A stretch of DNA of 51,869 bases from Candidatus Falkowella caecavicola (lineage in GTDB: Bacteria > Bacillota > Clostridia > Oscillospirales > Ruminococcaceae): assembly GCA_904420125.1 (NCBI GenBank), contig CAJFUK010000056.1:1-51869 (forward strand), written 5' to 3'. Under the pieces are notes generated by a model. The model was not told the DNA's origin and searched no databases. It was given only the letters and a program-made list of their open reading frames with translations. The position numbers and the translations under genes are program-made. Positions 44,504 through 51,869 of this stretch are shown piece after piece (within the stretch, counting starts at the first letter, position 1; every line of letters begins with the position of its first letter).

Positions 44504-44583
44504 AGTAAACGTAAAAACATGCCCTGATATGAGATTTGGACATGTTTTAGGCAAGTATTTTAACAAGGAACAGGAGTCGACCT

Positions 44584-45627
44584 ATGGAAAAGAAAAAGGC
44601 AGGTATCATTGGCGCAACCGGCTATGCGGGCGCAGAACTTTTACGTCTCTTGCTTACCCATCCGGACGTCGAAGTCGCAGCAATCAGCTCCGTCAGTTAT
44701 GAGGGACAGGAAATGGCAGAAGTATACCGCAATTTTCTGGGCAGACTGAACATGGTTCTCACCGACCAGGACGATGTGATTGCTAAAAGCGATGTGATTT
44801 TTGCATCCTTGCCCCACGGCCTCTGTGAAGAGATTGGTGCAAAATGCGTTGAGCAGGGAAAAATCCTGATTGACCTGGGTGCGGATTTCCGCCTTTCCAA
44901 GGCGGAGGACTACGAAAAATGGTACGGACTGAGCTATCGCCGCCCAGAGCTGCATGAAAAGGCAGCTTATTGTATCCCGGAGCTCCATCGACGACGCCTG
45001 ACTTCTTCTATCAGCATTATCGGTAATCCCGGCTGCTATCCAACCAGCATTGCTCTTGGCCTTGCGCCTGCTGCACAGGCAGGGAAAATTGTCGGAAATT
45101 CTGTCATCATTGACAGCAAATCCGGCGTCACCGGCGCAGGACGCGGGTTGACCCTTGGCAGCCATTATCCGGAGTGCAATGAGGCCTTTTCAGCTTATAA
45201 AGTCGCTGCACACCGGCATACTCCGGAAATTGAACAGACTTTGTCGGAATTGCTTGGCGAACCTGCTGCGGTTACTTTTGTGCCCCATCTGCTTCCTGTA
45301 AACCGGGGCATCATTTCTACGATCTATGCGACCTTGACAGAAGAGATTTCTGCAGAGGCTATGCATGCGCTTTATACTGATTTCTATCAAGATGAGCCGT
45401 TCGTGCGGGTTTTGCCCCTGGGCGTATCCGCGGACATCAAAAATGTCAAATATTCTAATTATTGTGATCTGTCCATTTTCATCGATCCGCGTACCCATCG
45501 TCTGATCGTGGTATCGGCAATTGATAATATGGTGAAAGGCGCGGCAGGACAGGCCATTCAAAATATGAACATCCGCTGCGGATTCGCGGAGGATGCAGGT
45601 ATCCGTTTCATTCCTCCGGCTTTTTAA
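44584..45627 (+). CDS. argC: N-acetyl-gamma-glutamyl-phosphate reductase
   Basis: The 347-residue enzyme reduces N-acetylglutamyl phosphate to the semialdehyde with NADPH. The coenzyme loop is GIIGATGYAGAELLRLL at the start; the catalytic cysteine lies in GNPGCYPTSIALGL, and HRHTPEIEQ carries the catalytic histidine. It is the long (about 345-residue) type. The start follows AGGAACAGGAG. It heads the operon argC-argJ-argB-argD and has a good promoter. Confidence 0.95.
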   Translation: MEKKKAGIIGATGYAGAELLRLLLTHPDVEVAAISSVSYEGQEMAEVYRNFLGRLNMVLTDQDDVIAKSDVIFASLPHGLCEEIGAKCVEQGKILIDLGADFRLSKAEDYEKWYGLSYRRPELHEKAAYCIPELHRRRLTSSISIIGNPGCYPTSIALGLAPAAQAGKIVGNSVIIDSKSGVTGAGRGLTLGSHYPECNEAFSAYKVAAHRHTPEIEQTLSELLGEPAAVTFVPHLLPVNRGIISTIYATLTEEISAEAMHALYTDFYQDEPFVRVLPLGVSADIKNVKYSNYCDLSIFIDPRTHRLIVVSAIDNMVKGAAGQAIQNMNIRCGFAEDAGIRFIPPAF

Positions 45628-45678
45628 TACCGGGGGAGTCAGGACGAGCCTTAAAAAACAGAAAGGCGAGTGTTAGAA

Positions 45679-46914
45679 ATGAACTGGGATTTTCATGATT
45701 TTTTACCGGCCGATGGCGGCGTTTGTGCGGCCGACGGCTTTACAGCGGGCGGGATTCGGTGTGGAATCCGGCCTAACCATACCAAATATGACCTGGCCAT
45801 GATCTACAGCGACTGCGAATGTACAGCAGCGGCAGTCTATACCCAAAACAAGGTGTTTGGGGCGCCGATTCAGGTCACACGGGCGCATCTTTCTTCCGGC
45901 CAGGCACGGGCTGTCATTGTCAATAGCGGCAATGCCAACACCGGCAATCCGGATGGCGTAGAAAAGGCGGAGGCCATGTGCCGGCTGGCGGCGGAGCAGC
46001 TCCATATTTCGCCGGATCAGGTGATCGTTGCTTCTACCGGCGTCATTGGGCAGGTCCTTGCCATTGAACCGATTGCAGACCATATCGGTGAACTGGCAGC
46101 AAAACTTTCCAAGGATGGCGGCGCGGATGCGGCTGCTGCCATTATGACAACCGATACCAGAAAAAAAGAGATCGCTGTACGGTTCCGTCTTGGCGGCAAG
46201 GAATGCGTGATCGGCGGAATGGCCAAAGGCAGCGGGATGATTCATCCCAATATGGCGACGATGCTTTGCTTTTTGACCACGGACGCGGCGATTTCTGCGG
46301 AAATGCTGGATAAGGCGCTTCATATGGCCAATGAAAAATCTTTTAACATGGTTAGTATAGACGGGGATACCTCCACAAACGATATGGTCTGCATTATGGC
46401 TTCCGGCTGTGCGGGAAATTCCCGGATTGAAACAGAGAATGAGGACTTTGCGACCTTTACAGGCGCTTTGTTCGCTGTTATGCGGAATTTGGCAAAAATG
46501 GTGGCGGCAGACGGCGAAGGTGCTACAAAGCTGATTGAATGCACTGTCAGCCATGCGCCGTCTGAAAAAATTGCAAAAGATGTCGCAAAGTCTGTGATCA
46601 CATCCAGCCTCGTTAAGACCGCTATCTTCGGTGCGGACGCCAACTGGGGCAGAATTCTCTGCGCGATCGGATATGCAGAAGGCAATTTCGATATCCACAA
46701 AATTGATATAAGACTGGCCTCCAAAACCAAAAACGTTCTTGTATGTAAAAACGGCGTCGGCGTTGATTTTTCTGAAGAACAGGCGAATATCATCCTTTGG
46801 GGGGATGAAGTCAAAATTCTGGTGGACATGCGGGACGGAGAGTGTGAGGCGACAGCCTGGGGCTGCGACCTTACATATGATTATGTGAAAATCAATGGGG
46901 ATTACAGAACTTGA
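45679..46914 (+). CDS. argJ: bifunctional ornithine acetyltransferase/N-acetylglutamate synthase
   Basis: The 411-residue protein transfers acetyl from N-acetylornithine to glutamate, recycling acetyl in the arginine pathway. It is self-cleaved before the nucleophilic threonine in HPNMATMLCFLTTDA. The oxyanion-forming pair lies in IVASTGVIGQ. ATG 45679 follows AAAGGCGAG. Whether it also uses acetyl-CoA (the bifunctional form) is not decidable; no separate argA or argE is in view, which fits either. Confidence 0.94.
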   Translation: MNWDFHDFLPADGGVCAADGFTAGGIRCGIRPNHTKYDLAMIYSDCECTAAAVYTQNKVFGAPIQVTRAHLSSGQARAVIVNSGNANTGNPDGVEKAEAMCRLAAEQLHISPDQVIVASTGVIGQVLAIEPIADHIGELAAKLSKDGGADAAAAIMTTDTRKKEIAVRFRLGGKECVIGGMAKGSGMIHPNMATMLCFLTTDAAISAEMLDKALHMANEKSFNMVSIDGDTSTNDMVCIMASGCAGNSRIETENEDFATFTGALFAVMRNLAKMVAADGEGATKLIECTVSHAPSEKIAKDVAKSVITSSLVKTAIFGADANWGRILCAIGYAEGNFDIHKIDIRLASKTKNVLVCKNGVGVDFSEEQANIILWGDEVKILVDMRDGECEATAWGCDLTYDYVKINGDYRT

Positions 46915-46925
46915 TCAAAACTTTT

Positions 46926-46945
46926 CCGCACTGCACGCAGTGCGG
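46926..46945 (+). promoter_or_regulatory. hairpin between argJ and argB
   Basis: CCGCACTG and CAGTGCGG form a perfect eight-bp stem closing a CACG loop, 11 bases after the argJ stop. The T-run is weak (ATTTGTTG). It may protect the upstream mRNA or attenuate. Confidence 0.5.
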
Positions 46946-46985
46946 ATTTGTTGCACTATTATGGAAGAAAATGAGGGAAAATAGA

Positions 46986-47846
46986 ATGAAGGTCAATATT
47001 GCAGATCGGGCGCAGGTATTGGTTGACGCCCTTCCTTATATTCAGAAATATACAGGAAAAATTGTTGTTGTAAAATACGGCGGGAACGCCATGATTAATG
47101 ATGAGCTCAAACAGGCAGTCATGCGGGATATTGTGCTGTTATCTCTGGTAGGGATTCAGGTTGTACTCGTGCATGGCGGAGGACCGGAAATTAATGATTT
47201 GTTTGCCAAAGTCGGTAAGCAGAGCCGGTTTATTAACGGCCTTCGTTATACCGACAAAGAATCGGTCGATCTGGTGCTGATGGCACTGGCAGGAAAGGTC
47301 AATAAGGAACTGGTGCTACGCCTTCAGCAGAACGGCGGCCTTGCGATCGGCCTTTGTGGGGTTGACTCCAACCTGATTATTGCCCAGAAAATGCAGGGAG
47401 AACAGGATCTGGGTTTTGTCGGAGAAATCACAGAGGTAAACCCTCAGCCGATCCTGGATTGTCTTAATCAGGGGTATATCCCGGTCATTGCCACCATTTC
47501 AGCGGGCAAAGACGGCGAAATGTATAACATTAACGCCGATACGGCTGCTGCTAAAATTGCGGCTGCGCTCCATGCAGAAAATTTGATCCTGATGACGGAT
47601 ATTTCCGGCCTGCTTCGGGATGTCGGTGATGAACAATCACTGATTCCAGTAGTTAAGGTCAGCGAAGTTCCTTCTTTCATTCGGGATGGGATTGTCTCCG
47701 GCGGGATGATTCCTAAAATCAACTGCTGTGTAGAAGCGGTGCGCCGCGGCGTCAAAAAAGCTGTCATGATTGACGGCCGTCAGCCTCATTCCGTATTAGT
47801 CGAGATGTTTTCCAATGAAGGCGTCGGCACCATGATTATTGAATAG
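46986..47846 (+). CDS. argB: acetylglutamate kinase
   Basis: The 286-residue enzyme phosphorylates N-acetylglutamate. Nucleotide-binding features are VVKYGGNAMIN and LVHGGGPEIN; the C-terminal block NINADTAAAKIAAAL and LMTDISGLL follow. An N-terminal helix (about 15 residues before the kinase core) is of the kind that mediates arginine-sensitive hexamer formation, so feedback inhibition is likely. The ATG at 46986 has GAGGGAAAA upstream. It lies 71 bases after argJ with a hairpin in between. Confidence 0.95.
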   Translation: MKVNIADRAQVLVDALPYIQKYTGKIVVVKYGGNAMINDELKQAVMRDIVLLSLVGIQVVLVHGGGPEINDLFAKVGKQSRFINGLRYTDKESVDLVLMALAGKVNKELVLRLQQNGGLAIGLCGVDSNLIIAQKMQGEQDLGFVGEITEVNPQPILDCLNQGYIPVIATISAGKDGEMYNINADTAAAKIAAALHAENLILMTDISGLLRDVGDEQSLIPVVKVSEVPSFIRDGIVSGGMIPKINCCVEAVRRGVKKAVMIDGRQPHSVLVEMFSNEGVGTMIIE

Positions 47847-47913
47847 AAAGGCTCCTGGATTTTTGGAAGCAAAAATGTTTATGCGAAGTAATCAAGAATA
47901 AGAGGTGATCATC

Positions 47914-49086
47914 ATGAATTTTGAAGAGATTAAGCAGGCCGATCAACAGTATATCGCTCATACCTATAACCGGTTCAATTTTTGCCCCGATTATGGAAAG
48001 GGTGCGACATGCTGGGATGCGGCTGGGAAAGAATATATTGATTTTTCAAGCGGGATTGGCGTAAATTCCCTGGGGTTTGCGGATCCGGAATGGGTTGCGG
48101 CCGTCAGCTCACAGGCAGCCAAACTGGCACATATCTCAAACCTGTATTATACAGAGCCCTGTGCAGCGCTGGCAAAGGCGCTTTGTACCCGTACGGGGTA
48201 TTCCAAAGTCTTTTTTGGCAATTCCGGCGCGGAAGCAAATGAAGGTGCAATTAAAGCTGCCCGTAAGAAAAGTTTTGACCAATATGGCGCAGGAAGATCT
48301 ACTGTTGTTACTCTGGTTAATTCCTTTCACGGACGTACTGTGACGACGCTGTCTGCTACCGGACAAGACCATTTTCATCAATTTTTCTTCCCCTTTACAG
48401 AAGGATTTGTTTATGCGCAGGCCAATAATATCGAGGACGTGAAAAGCAAAATCACAGATGACGTGTGTGCTGTGATGATGGAACTGGTACAGGGGGAAGG
48501 CGGTGTATTACCGCTTGATGAAGATTTTGTATACGCGGTCTCCAGATTATGCGAGGAGAAAGACCTGATCCTGATTGTCGATGAAGTACAGACAGGCGTT
48601 GGACGGACCGGCCGGTTTCTTTGCTGCGAGCATTATCAGCTCAAACCCGATATTGTAACACTGGCTAAGGGGCTGGGCGGCGGTCTTCCAATCGGCGCTG
48701 TTCTATTGAATGAGAAAATGGCGGACGTGTTTGGTTATGGGGATCATGGTACTACGTTTGGCGGCAATCCAGTTGCATGCGCAGGTGCCCAGGTCGTTAT
48801 AAACCGCCTGAATGCCTCGATGATGGATGATGTGCTCCGGAAGGGAGAAAAAATTCGGGCGCGCCTTGCTCAAGTGGGGGAAGTAGAAAACATATCCGGA
48901 AAAGGAATGATGCTGGGGCTCCAGCTCAAAACCAAGAAATCCGGAGAGGTTGCTAAAGCCTGCATCGAAAATGGGCTGATTGTATTGACCGCTAAGGAAA
49001 AGGTTCGTTTGCTACCGCCTTTGGTGATTACAGATGAGGAATTGGACAAAGGGCTGGATATTTTGACCAGAGTGTTAGAAGTTTAA
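47914..49086 (+). CDS. argD: acetylornithine aminotransferase
   Basis: The 390-residue PLP enzyme converts N-acetylglutamate semialdehyde to N-acetylornithine. Motifs are NSGAEANEGAIKAARK, SFHGRTVTTLSATGQ, LIVDEVQTGVGRTG and the PLP lysine in LAKGLGGGLPIGA. ATG 47914 follows AGAGGTG by eight bases. It is the last gene of the operon, with a terminator 15 bases after the stop; argF, argG and argH are not here. Confidence 0.95.
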   Translation: MNFEEIKQADQQYIAHTYNRFNFCPDYGKGATCWDAAGKEYIDFSSGIGVNSLGFADPEWVAAVSSQAAKLAHISNLYYTEPCAALAKALCTRTGYSKVFFGNSGAEANEGAIKAARKKSFDQYGAGRSTVVTLVNSFHGRTVTTLSATGQDHFHQFFFPFTEGFVYAQANNIEDVKSKITDDVCAVMMELVQGEGGVLPLDEDFVYAVSRLCEEKDLILIVDEVQTGVGRTGRFLCCEHYQLKPDIVTLAKGLGGGLPIGAVLLNEKMADVFGYGDHGTTFGGNPVACAGAQVVINRLNASMMDDVLRKGEKIRARLAQVGEVENISGKGMMLGLQLKTKKSGEVAKACIENGLIVLTAKEKVRLLPPLVITDEELDKGLDILTRVLEV

Positions 49087-49090
49087 GTGA

Positions 49091-49133
49091 TAAATAAAAA
49101 AATCGCCGTTTTATACGGCGATTTTTTATTTAT
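49091..49133. terminator. bidirectional terminator between argD and metA
   Basis: AAAAAATCGCCGT and ACGGCGATTTTTT form a perfect stem with a short loop, with T-runs on both strands. The two genes converge on it. Confidence 0.85.
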
Positions 49134-49160
49134 CAGAGATTGCCCTGTTTTTGCCGGTGT

Positions 49161-50081
49161 TTATACCGTAAGTTCCCGGAGATCATACGGGGTGTTTTGA
49201 TAGATCACATGATCCAGCCAGTTGCCAAGCAGAAGATTTGCGTGGCTTCGCCAATTGAAGTAAGGTACGTTTTCCGGATTATCATCCGGAAAATAGTTAT
49301 AAGGAATCTGGATCGGCAGTCCTTTGCTTCGATCACGAAAATATTCGTTTGCAAGCGAGTCACGGTCGTATTCCGAATGGCCAGTGACGAAAAAGTTCCG
49401 TCCCCGATTATCTGCGACAATATGTACGCCGGCAAGATGGGAGTAGGTCAGAATTTGCAGGTCTGGACAGTTTTCGATGTCTTGCGCACGGGTTTCTGTG
49501 TGGCGGGAATGAGGTACATAAAAAACTTCATCAAATCCGCGCAGTAAATTGTGCCTGGGCACTAAGACCTGATGCGGGTAAATACCAAACATTTTTTGTG
49601 GCAGGGGATATTTAGGGATGCGGTAATAATAATATAGCGCAGCCTGTGCCCCCCAGCAAATAGAGAATACGGAAAACACATGGGTTTTAGCCCAATCTAA
49701 AATCTCACACAGTTCCGGCCAATAGTCTACTTCTTCAAACGCCATTTGTTCAAGTGGAGCACCAGTAATAATTAGTCCATCGAAGTATTGCTGTTGGATA
49801 TCCTGGAAACCCTTATAAAATTTTAGCAGATGCTCCTGCGGGGTGTGTTTAGGAACATGTGTCATGGTCTGTAATAGTTCTACATCTACCTGTAGCGGAG
49901 AATTGCTCAGCAGGCGCAGCAACTGTGTTTCTGTGTCCAGTTTATTTGGCATCAGGTTTAACAGTAGAATCCGCAAAGGGCGGATATCCTGGTGTAGGGC
50001 ACGATCCTCACCCATGACAAATATATTCTCCCGTTCCAGAGCCGCTTTTGCCGGCAGCTTATCCGGAATCCGAATCGGCAT
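49161..50081 (-). CDS. metA: homoserine O-acyltransferase (predicted acetyltransferase)
   Basis: The 306-residue enzyme acylates homoserine, the first committed step of methionine synthesis. The nucleophilic cysteine lies in SICWGAQAALYY near residue 142, and VTGHSEYDRDS gives the catalytic glutamate/histidine region. In the motif ITGAPLEQ residue 111 is Glu. In this family Glu111 has been linked to acetyl-CoA use and Gly111 to succinyl-CoA, so homoserine O-acetyltransferase (MetAA) is predicted. GAAAGGAC precedes the start, and a promoter lies at 50124-50152. No SAM riboswitch was seen upstream. Confidence 0.94.
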   Translation of the reverse strand: MPIRIPDKLPAKAALERENIFVMGEDRALHQDIRPLRILLLNLMPNKLDTETQLLRLLSNSPLQVDVELLQTMTHVPKHTPQEHLLKFYKGFQDIQQQYFDGLIITGAPLEQMAFEEVDYWPELCEILDWAKTHVFSVFSICWGAQAALYYYYRIPKYPLPQKMFGIYPHQVLVPRHNLLRGFDEVFYVPHSRHTETRAQDIENCPDLQILTYSHLAGVHIVADNRGRNFFVTGHSEYDRDSLANEYFRDRSKGLPIQIPYNYFPDDNPENVPYFNWRSHANLLLGNWLDHVIYQNTPYDLRELTV

Positions 50082-50123
50082 AGAATCGTCCTTTCTATAT
50101 CTATATCTTTACTATTTCTATTT

Positions 50124-50152
50124 ATTATAACAAACCCAGGATAAAATAGCAA
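50124..50152 (-). promoter_or_regulatory. sigma-A promoter of metA
   Basis: TTGCTA, a 17-base spacer and a perfect TATAAT lie 43 bases upstream of the metA start on the minus strand. Confidence 0.7.
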
Positions 50153-50229
50153 CAGTAAAGCTTTTAAAATATAAGGAACAGCCTTGCCGGATAAACTTTG
50201 TATAATATATATAATCTTTTTGAGAAAAT

Positions 50230-50242
50230 TTTGTCGAAAAAC
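50230..50242 (+). promoter_or_regulatory. extended Spo0A-box-like site
   Basis: TTTTGTCGAAAAA matches the extended 0A-box form exactly. It lies about 270 bases upstream of the secreted protein gene and 150 bases upstream of metA. Confidence 0.45.
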
Positions 50243-50502
50243 ACCGGTTCTTTATCGTGTGTTTTTACTAATCTTAGGTTGACTATGAGGAAAAAATATA
50301 GTAATCTATAACTGTAGGTTTCCAAAGAACACATATAATTTGAAGAAAAAGTGGGATATTCTGCAAAAAATGAATCGTTTCACAAAATTAGTAATTATCT
50401 GGAATGTGCTCTTTGGAAAGGATTTTATCCGTTCTAAGGAAGGAGGAATGGGGGGTAAATTGCGGATAAAATCAGGCTTTATCAAATTAAGGAGGAACTA
50501 TA

Positions 50503-51869
50503 GTGAGAAAGAGTATGAAAAAGATCCTCGCGGTTTTATGCTCTGTGTCTATGCTTCTGCCGTCTGCTGTTTCAGGAGTGACGGCGGCTGAAACGGACGC
50601 TGTGACCCGGACAGATTTGAAAATTGTTGCGGATATGATCCATGATAATCCAGGACGTCCGGATTATGTCAGCGCTTACACAGATCCGCAGACATTTGTT
50701 GACCGCGGACTCAACGCCAAGGTATTCGATCTGGCAGACGCAGCGCAGTACGGTCTGCTTTGGCCAGACTATAAGGTGGAGGGAACACAGGACAGCATTT
50801 TTAATGCAGAAGAGCAAGAATGGATTCTGAACAAGAGAGCGGATTTGATTGAAAAATATGATGCGTATCAGGATGCCGGCATTAAAGTCTATTTCATGAT
50901 GGACATGATGGTCTTGCCGAGAAACATGAGCAAAACCGGGCTGGATTATAAAACCAACGGCAAGATCGACATTCGCAAAGATGCAACCAAACAGATGATC
51001 ACCGACATGTTCGATGAAATGTTTGAAGTATTTGTAGACGAAGAGGGCAACAGCCTGATCAATGGTATCTTTGTACGTACCGGCGAAACATATACTGGTG
51101 CGCAGTATATGCTGCCGCATCATGAGGGAAATAACCCGCTGGATGTGTATAAAGAAGATATATCCAACGAATCTGAAGCAAATATCGCGTGTCATACAGA
51201 CTTTGTCAACATCCTGCGGGAAGAGCTCTGTGTCAAGCATGACAAAGAGCTGATTTACCGGACCTGGAGCTTCGGTGACTTCCATAATAACAAAGATACA
51301 TATTTGGCGGTTTCCGATCAGATCGAACCGCATGAAAACCTTTATTTCTGTATCAAATACGTCGCAGGAGACTTCTTCCGGAACGTTTCCTTCAACCAGT
51401 GTCTGAACGCTGGTAAGCATCAGCAGGTTGTCGAAGTACAGTCTGCCCGTGAATACGAAGGAAAGGGCGCATACCCGAACTATATCGGCGACGGTGTCAT
51501 CAACGGCTTTAAAGAGTACGAATGGTCTATGTCAGACGATTTGAACAAGAGCCTGCGAGACATCATCAATGTCGAAGATTCCAAAGTTGTCGGCGTCTGG
51601 ACATGGTCCCGCGGCGGCGGCTGGGATGGTCCGTACATCAACGGAAACGGTGAAGAACTGGATCCGGACAACCCGCTGGTCGGCGACTACGGCAAGCCGG
51701 GCCTTGGCCACGAATGGGGCGATGAACTCTGGGCGGATGTAAACTCCTATGTTGTTCAGAAATGGGCACAGGATACTTCCAAGACTGATAAGGAACTGGC
51801 ACTGGAATATGCAAAAGTAGAACTGGGCATGAACGATACAGACGCAGAAAACTTCTATGAGCTGCTGCT
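50503..51869 (+). CDS. large secreted protein, possible glycoside hydrolase (3' truncated by window end)
   Basis: An open frame of 455 codons runs from GTG at 50503 to the window end without a stop. AAGGAGG stands seven bases upstream of the GTG, an excellent ribosome site; an in-frame ATG at 50515 lacks one. The signal peptide (KKILAVLCSVSMLLPSAVSG) is clear. The mature part looks like a TIM-barrel: AGIKVYFMMDMMV, FVRTGETYTG, RTWSFGDFH, EVQSAREYEG, and VGVWTWSRGGGWDG. Trp/Asp/Glu-rich motifs and the fold suggest a glycoside hydrolase of the alpha-glucuronidase type, but I cannot name the family. The long minus-strand frame opposite is a shadow. Confidence 0.75.
   Translation, partial: MRKSMKKILAVLCSVSMLLPSAVSGVTAAETDAVTRTDLKIVADMIHDNPGRPDYVSAYTDPQTFVDRGLNAKVFDLADAAQYGLLWPDYKVEGTQDSIFNAEEQEWILNKRADLIEKYDAYQDAGIKVYFMMDMMVLPRNMSKTGLDYKTNGKIDIRKDATKQMITDMFDEMFEVFVDEEGNSLINGIFVRTGETYTGAQYMLPHHEGNNPLDVYKEDISNESEANIACHTDFVNILREELCVKHDKELIYRTWSFGDFHNNKDTYLAVSDQIEPHENLYFCIKYVAGDFFRNVSFNQCLNAGKHQQVVEVQSAREYEGKGAYPNYIGDGVINGFKEYEWSMSDDLNKSLRDIINVEDSKVVGVWTWSRGGGWDGPYINGNGEELDPDNPLVGDYGKPGLGHEWGDELWADVNSYVVQKWAQDTSKTDKELALEYAKVELGMNDTDAENFYELL

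Larger units (their letters stand above)
50082..50502. other. divergent intergenic region of metA and the secreted protein gene
   Basis: It contains the metA promoter, a Spo0A-box-like TTTTGTCGAAAAA at 50230-50242, and a weak AAAACAC/GTGTTTTT hairpin at 50237-50268. No coding gene is supported. Confidence 0.5.

Noticed and set aside
44641-45165. 174-codon minus-strand frame
   Set aside because: Antisense to argC, which is certain by motif; no independent support.
45703-46698. 331-codon open frame on the minus strand
   Set aside because: It lies wholly opposite argJ; its Cys/His/Arg-rich translation has no family features. It is a shadow of codon bias.
50082-50170. SAM riboswitch upstream of metA
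   Set aside because: The promoter lies 43 bases before the start, leaving no room for an aptamer and expression platform.
50572-51420. 282-codon open frame on the minus strand
   Set aside because: It is antisense to the strongly supported secreted protein gene (GTG 50503, AAGGAGG, signal peptide) and has no ribosome site or recognisable domain.

Overview
The window looks like a chromosomal segment of a low-to-mid GC, Gram-positive-type anaerobe of the Clostridia, most likely Oscillospirales (the old Clostridium cluster IV). This is inferred from gene content and order. The block gdpP-rplI-dnaB-tilS-hpt-ftsH, a type 3 (archaeal-like) prolyl-tRNA synthetase, a DUF1292 protein, lipoproteins and secreted proteins with Gram-positive signals, strong AGGAGG ribosome sites and sigma-A promoters all fit. 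No ribosomal RNA gene is present, so the species cannot be named.

Layout. (a) 1-7.6 kb is an accessory, eroded region: a decayed IS200-type transposase with its regulatory hairpin, an ECF-like sigma factor with a very long C-terminal extension paired with a HEPN-like protein, a GNAT acetyltransferase and a frameshifted gene of unknown function. (b) 7.6-20.4 kb holds tRNA-Ser(GGA), a polysaccharide deacetylase/CE2 esterase pair, a MurJ/SpoVB-type flippase, proS, rlmA, a glucokinase-mannose-6-phosphate isomerase operon followed by two tandem paralogous lipoproteins, and tcdA. (c) 20.5-22.3 kb is RNA-rich: a candidate 6S-like RNA, a DUF1292 gene, and an approximately 840-nt transcription unit with a consensus promoter, a 10-bp long-range stem, repeated ribosome-site-like motifs and a strong terminator, but almost no coding capacity. 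(d) 22.6-31.6 kb is the housekeeping block gdpP, rplI, dnaB, tilS, hpt, ftsH and a TtcA-like sulfurtransferase. (e) 31.6-38.1 kb is mostly on the minus strand: an SPFH/zinc-ribbon and PspA pair, a SLOG-fold protein with a FabG-like reductase, cytidine deaminase, Smr, RibF and a CNNM/CBS protein.

(f) 38.1-44.5 kb is the most unusual part. An ECF sigma/anti-sigma pair and a small secreted protein are followed by 2.3 tandem copies of a ~236-bp structured repeat. Its hairpins show compensatory base changes, and each copy is bounded by an intrinsic terminator. After that comes about 1.7 kb of gene-free DNA carrying 13 exact copies of TTCGACA/TGTCGAA, which is the Spo0A-box heptamer. (g) 44.5-50.1 kb holds the arginine operon argCJBD and a convergent metA, whose Glu111 predicts homoserine O-acetyltransferase activity. 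The window ends inside a large secreted protein gene.

Together the coding genes serve core translation, replication, cyclic-di-AMP turnover, membrane quality control, and sugar and amino-acid metabolism. The strongest candidates for something undescribed are three noncoding loci: the 21.36-22.21 kb RNA, the 41.93-42.53 kb tandem RNA repeats and the 42.64-44.32 kb Spo0A-box-like array. All assignments rest on reading the sequence by eye; no database search was run.
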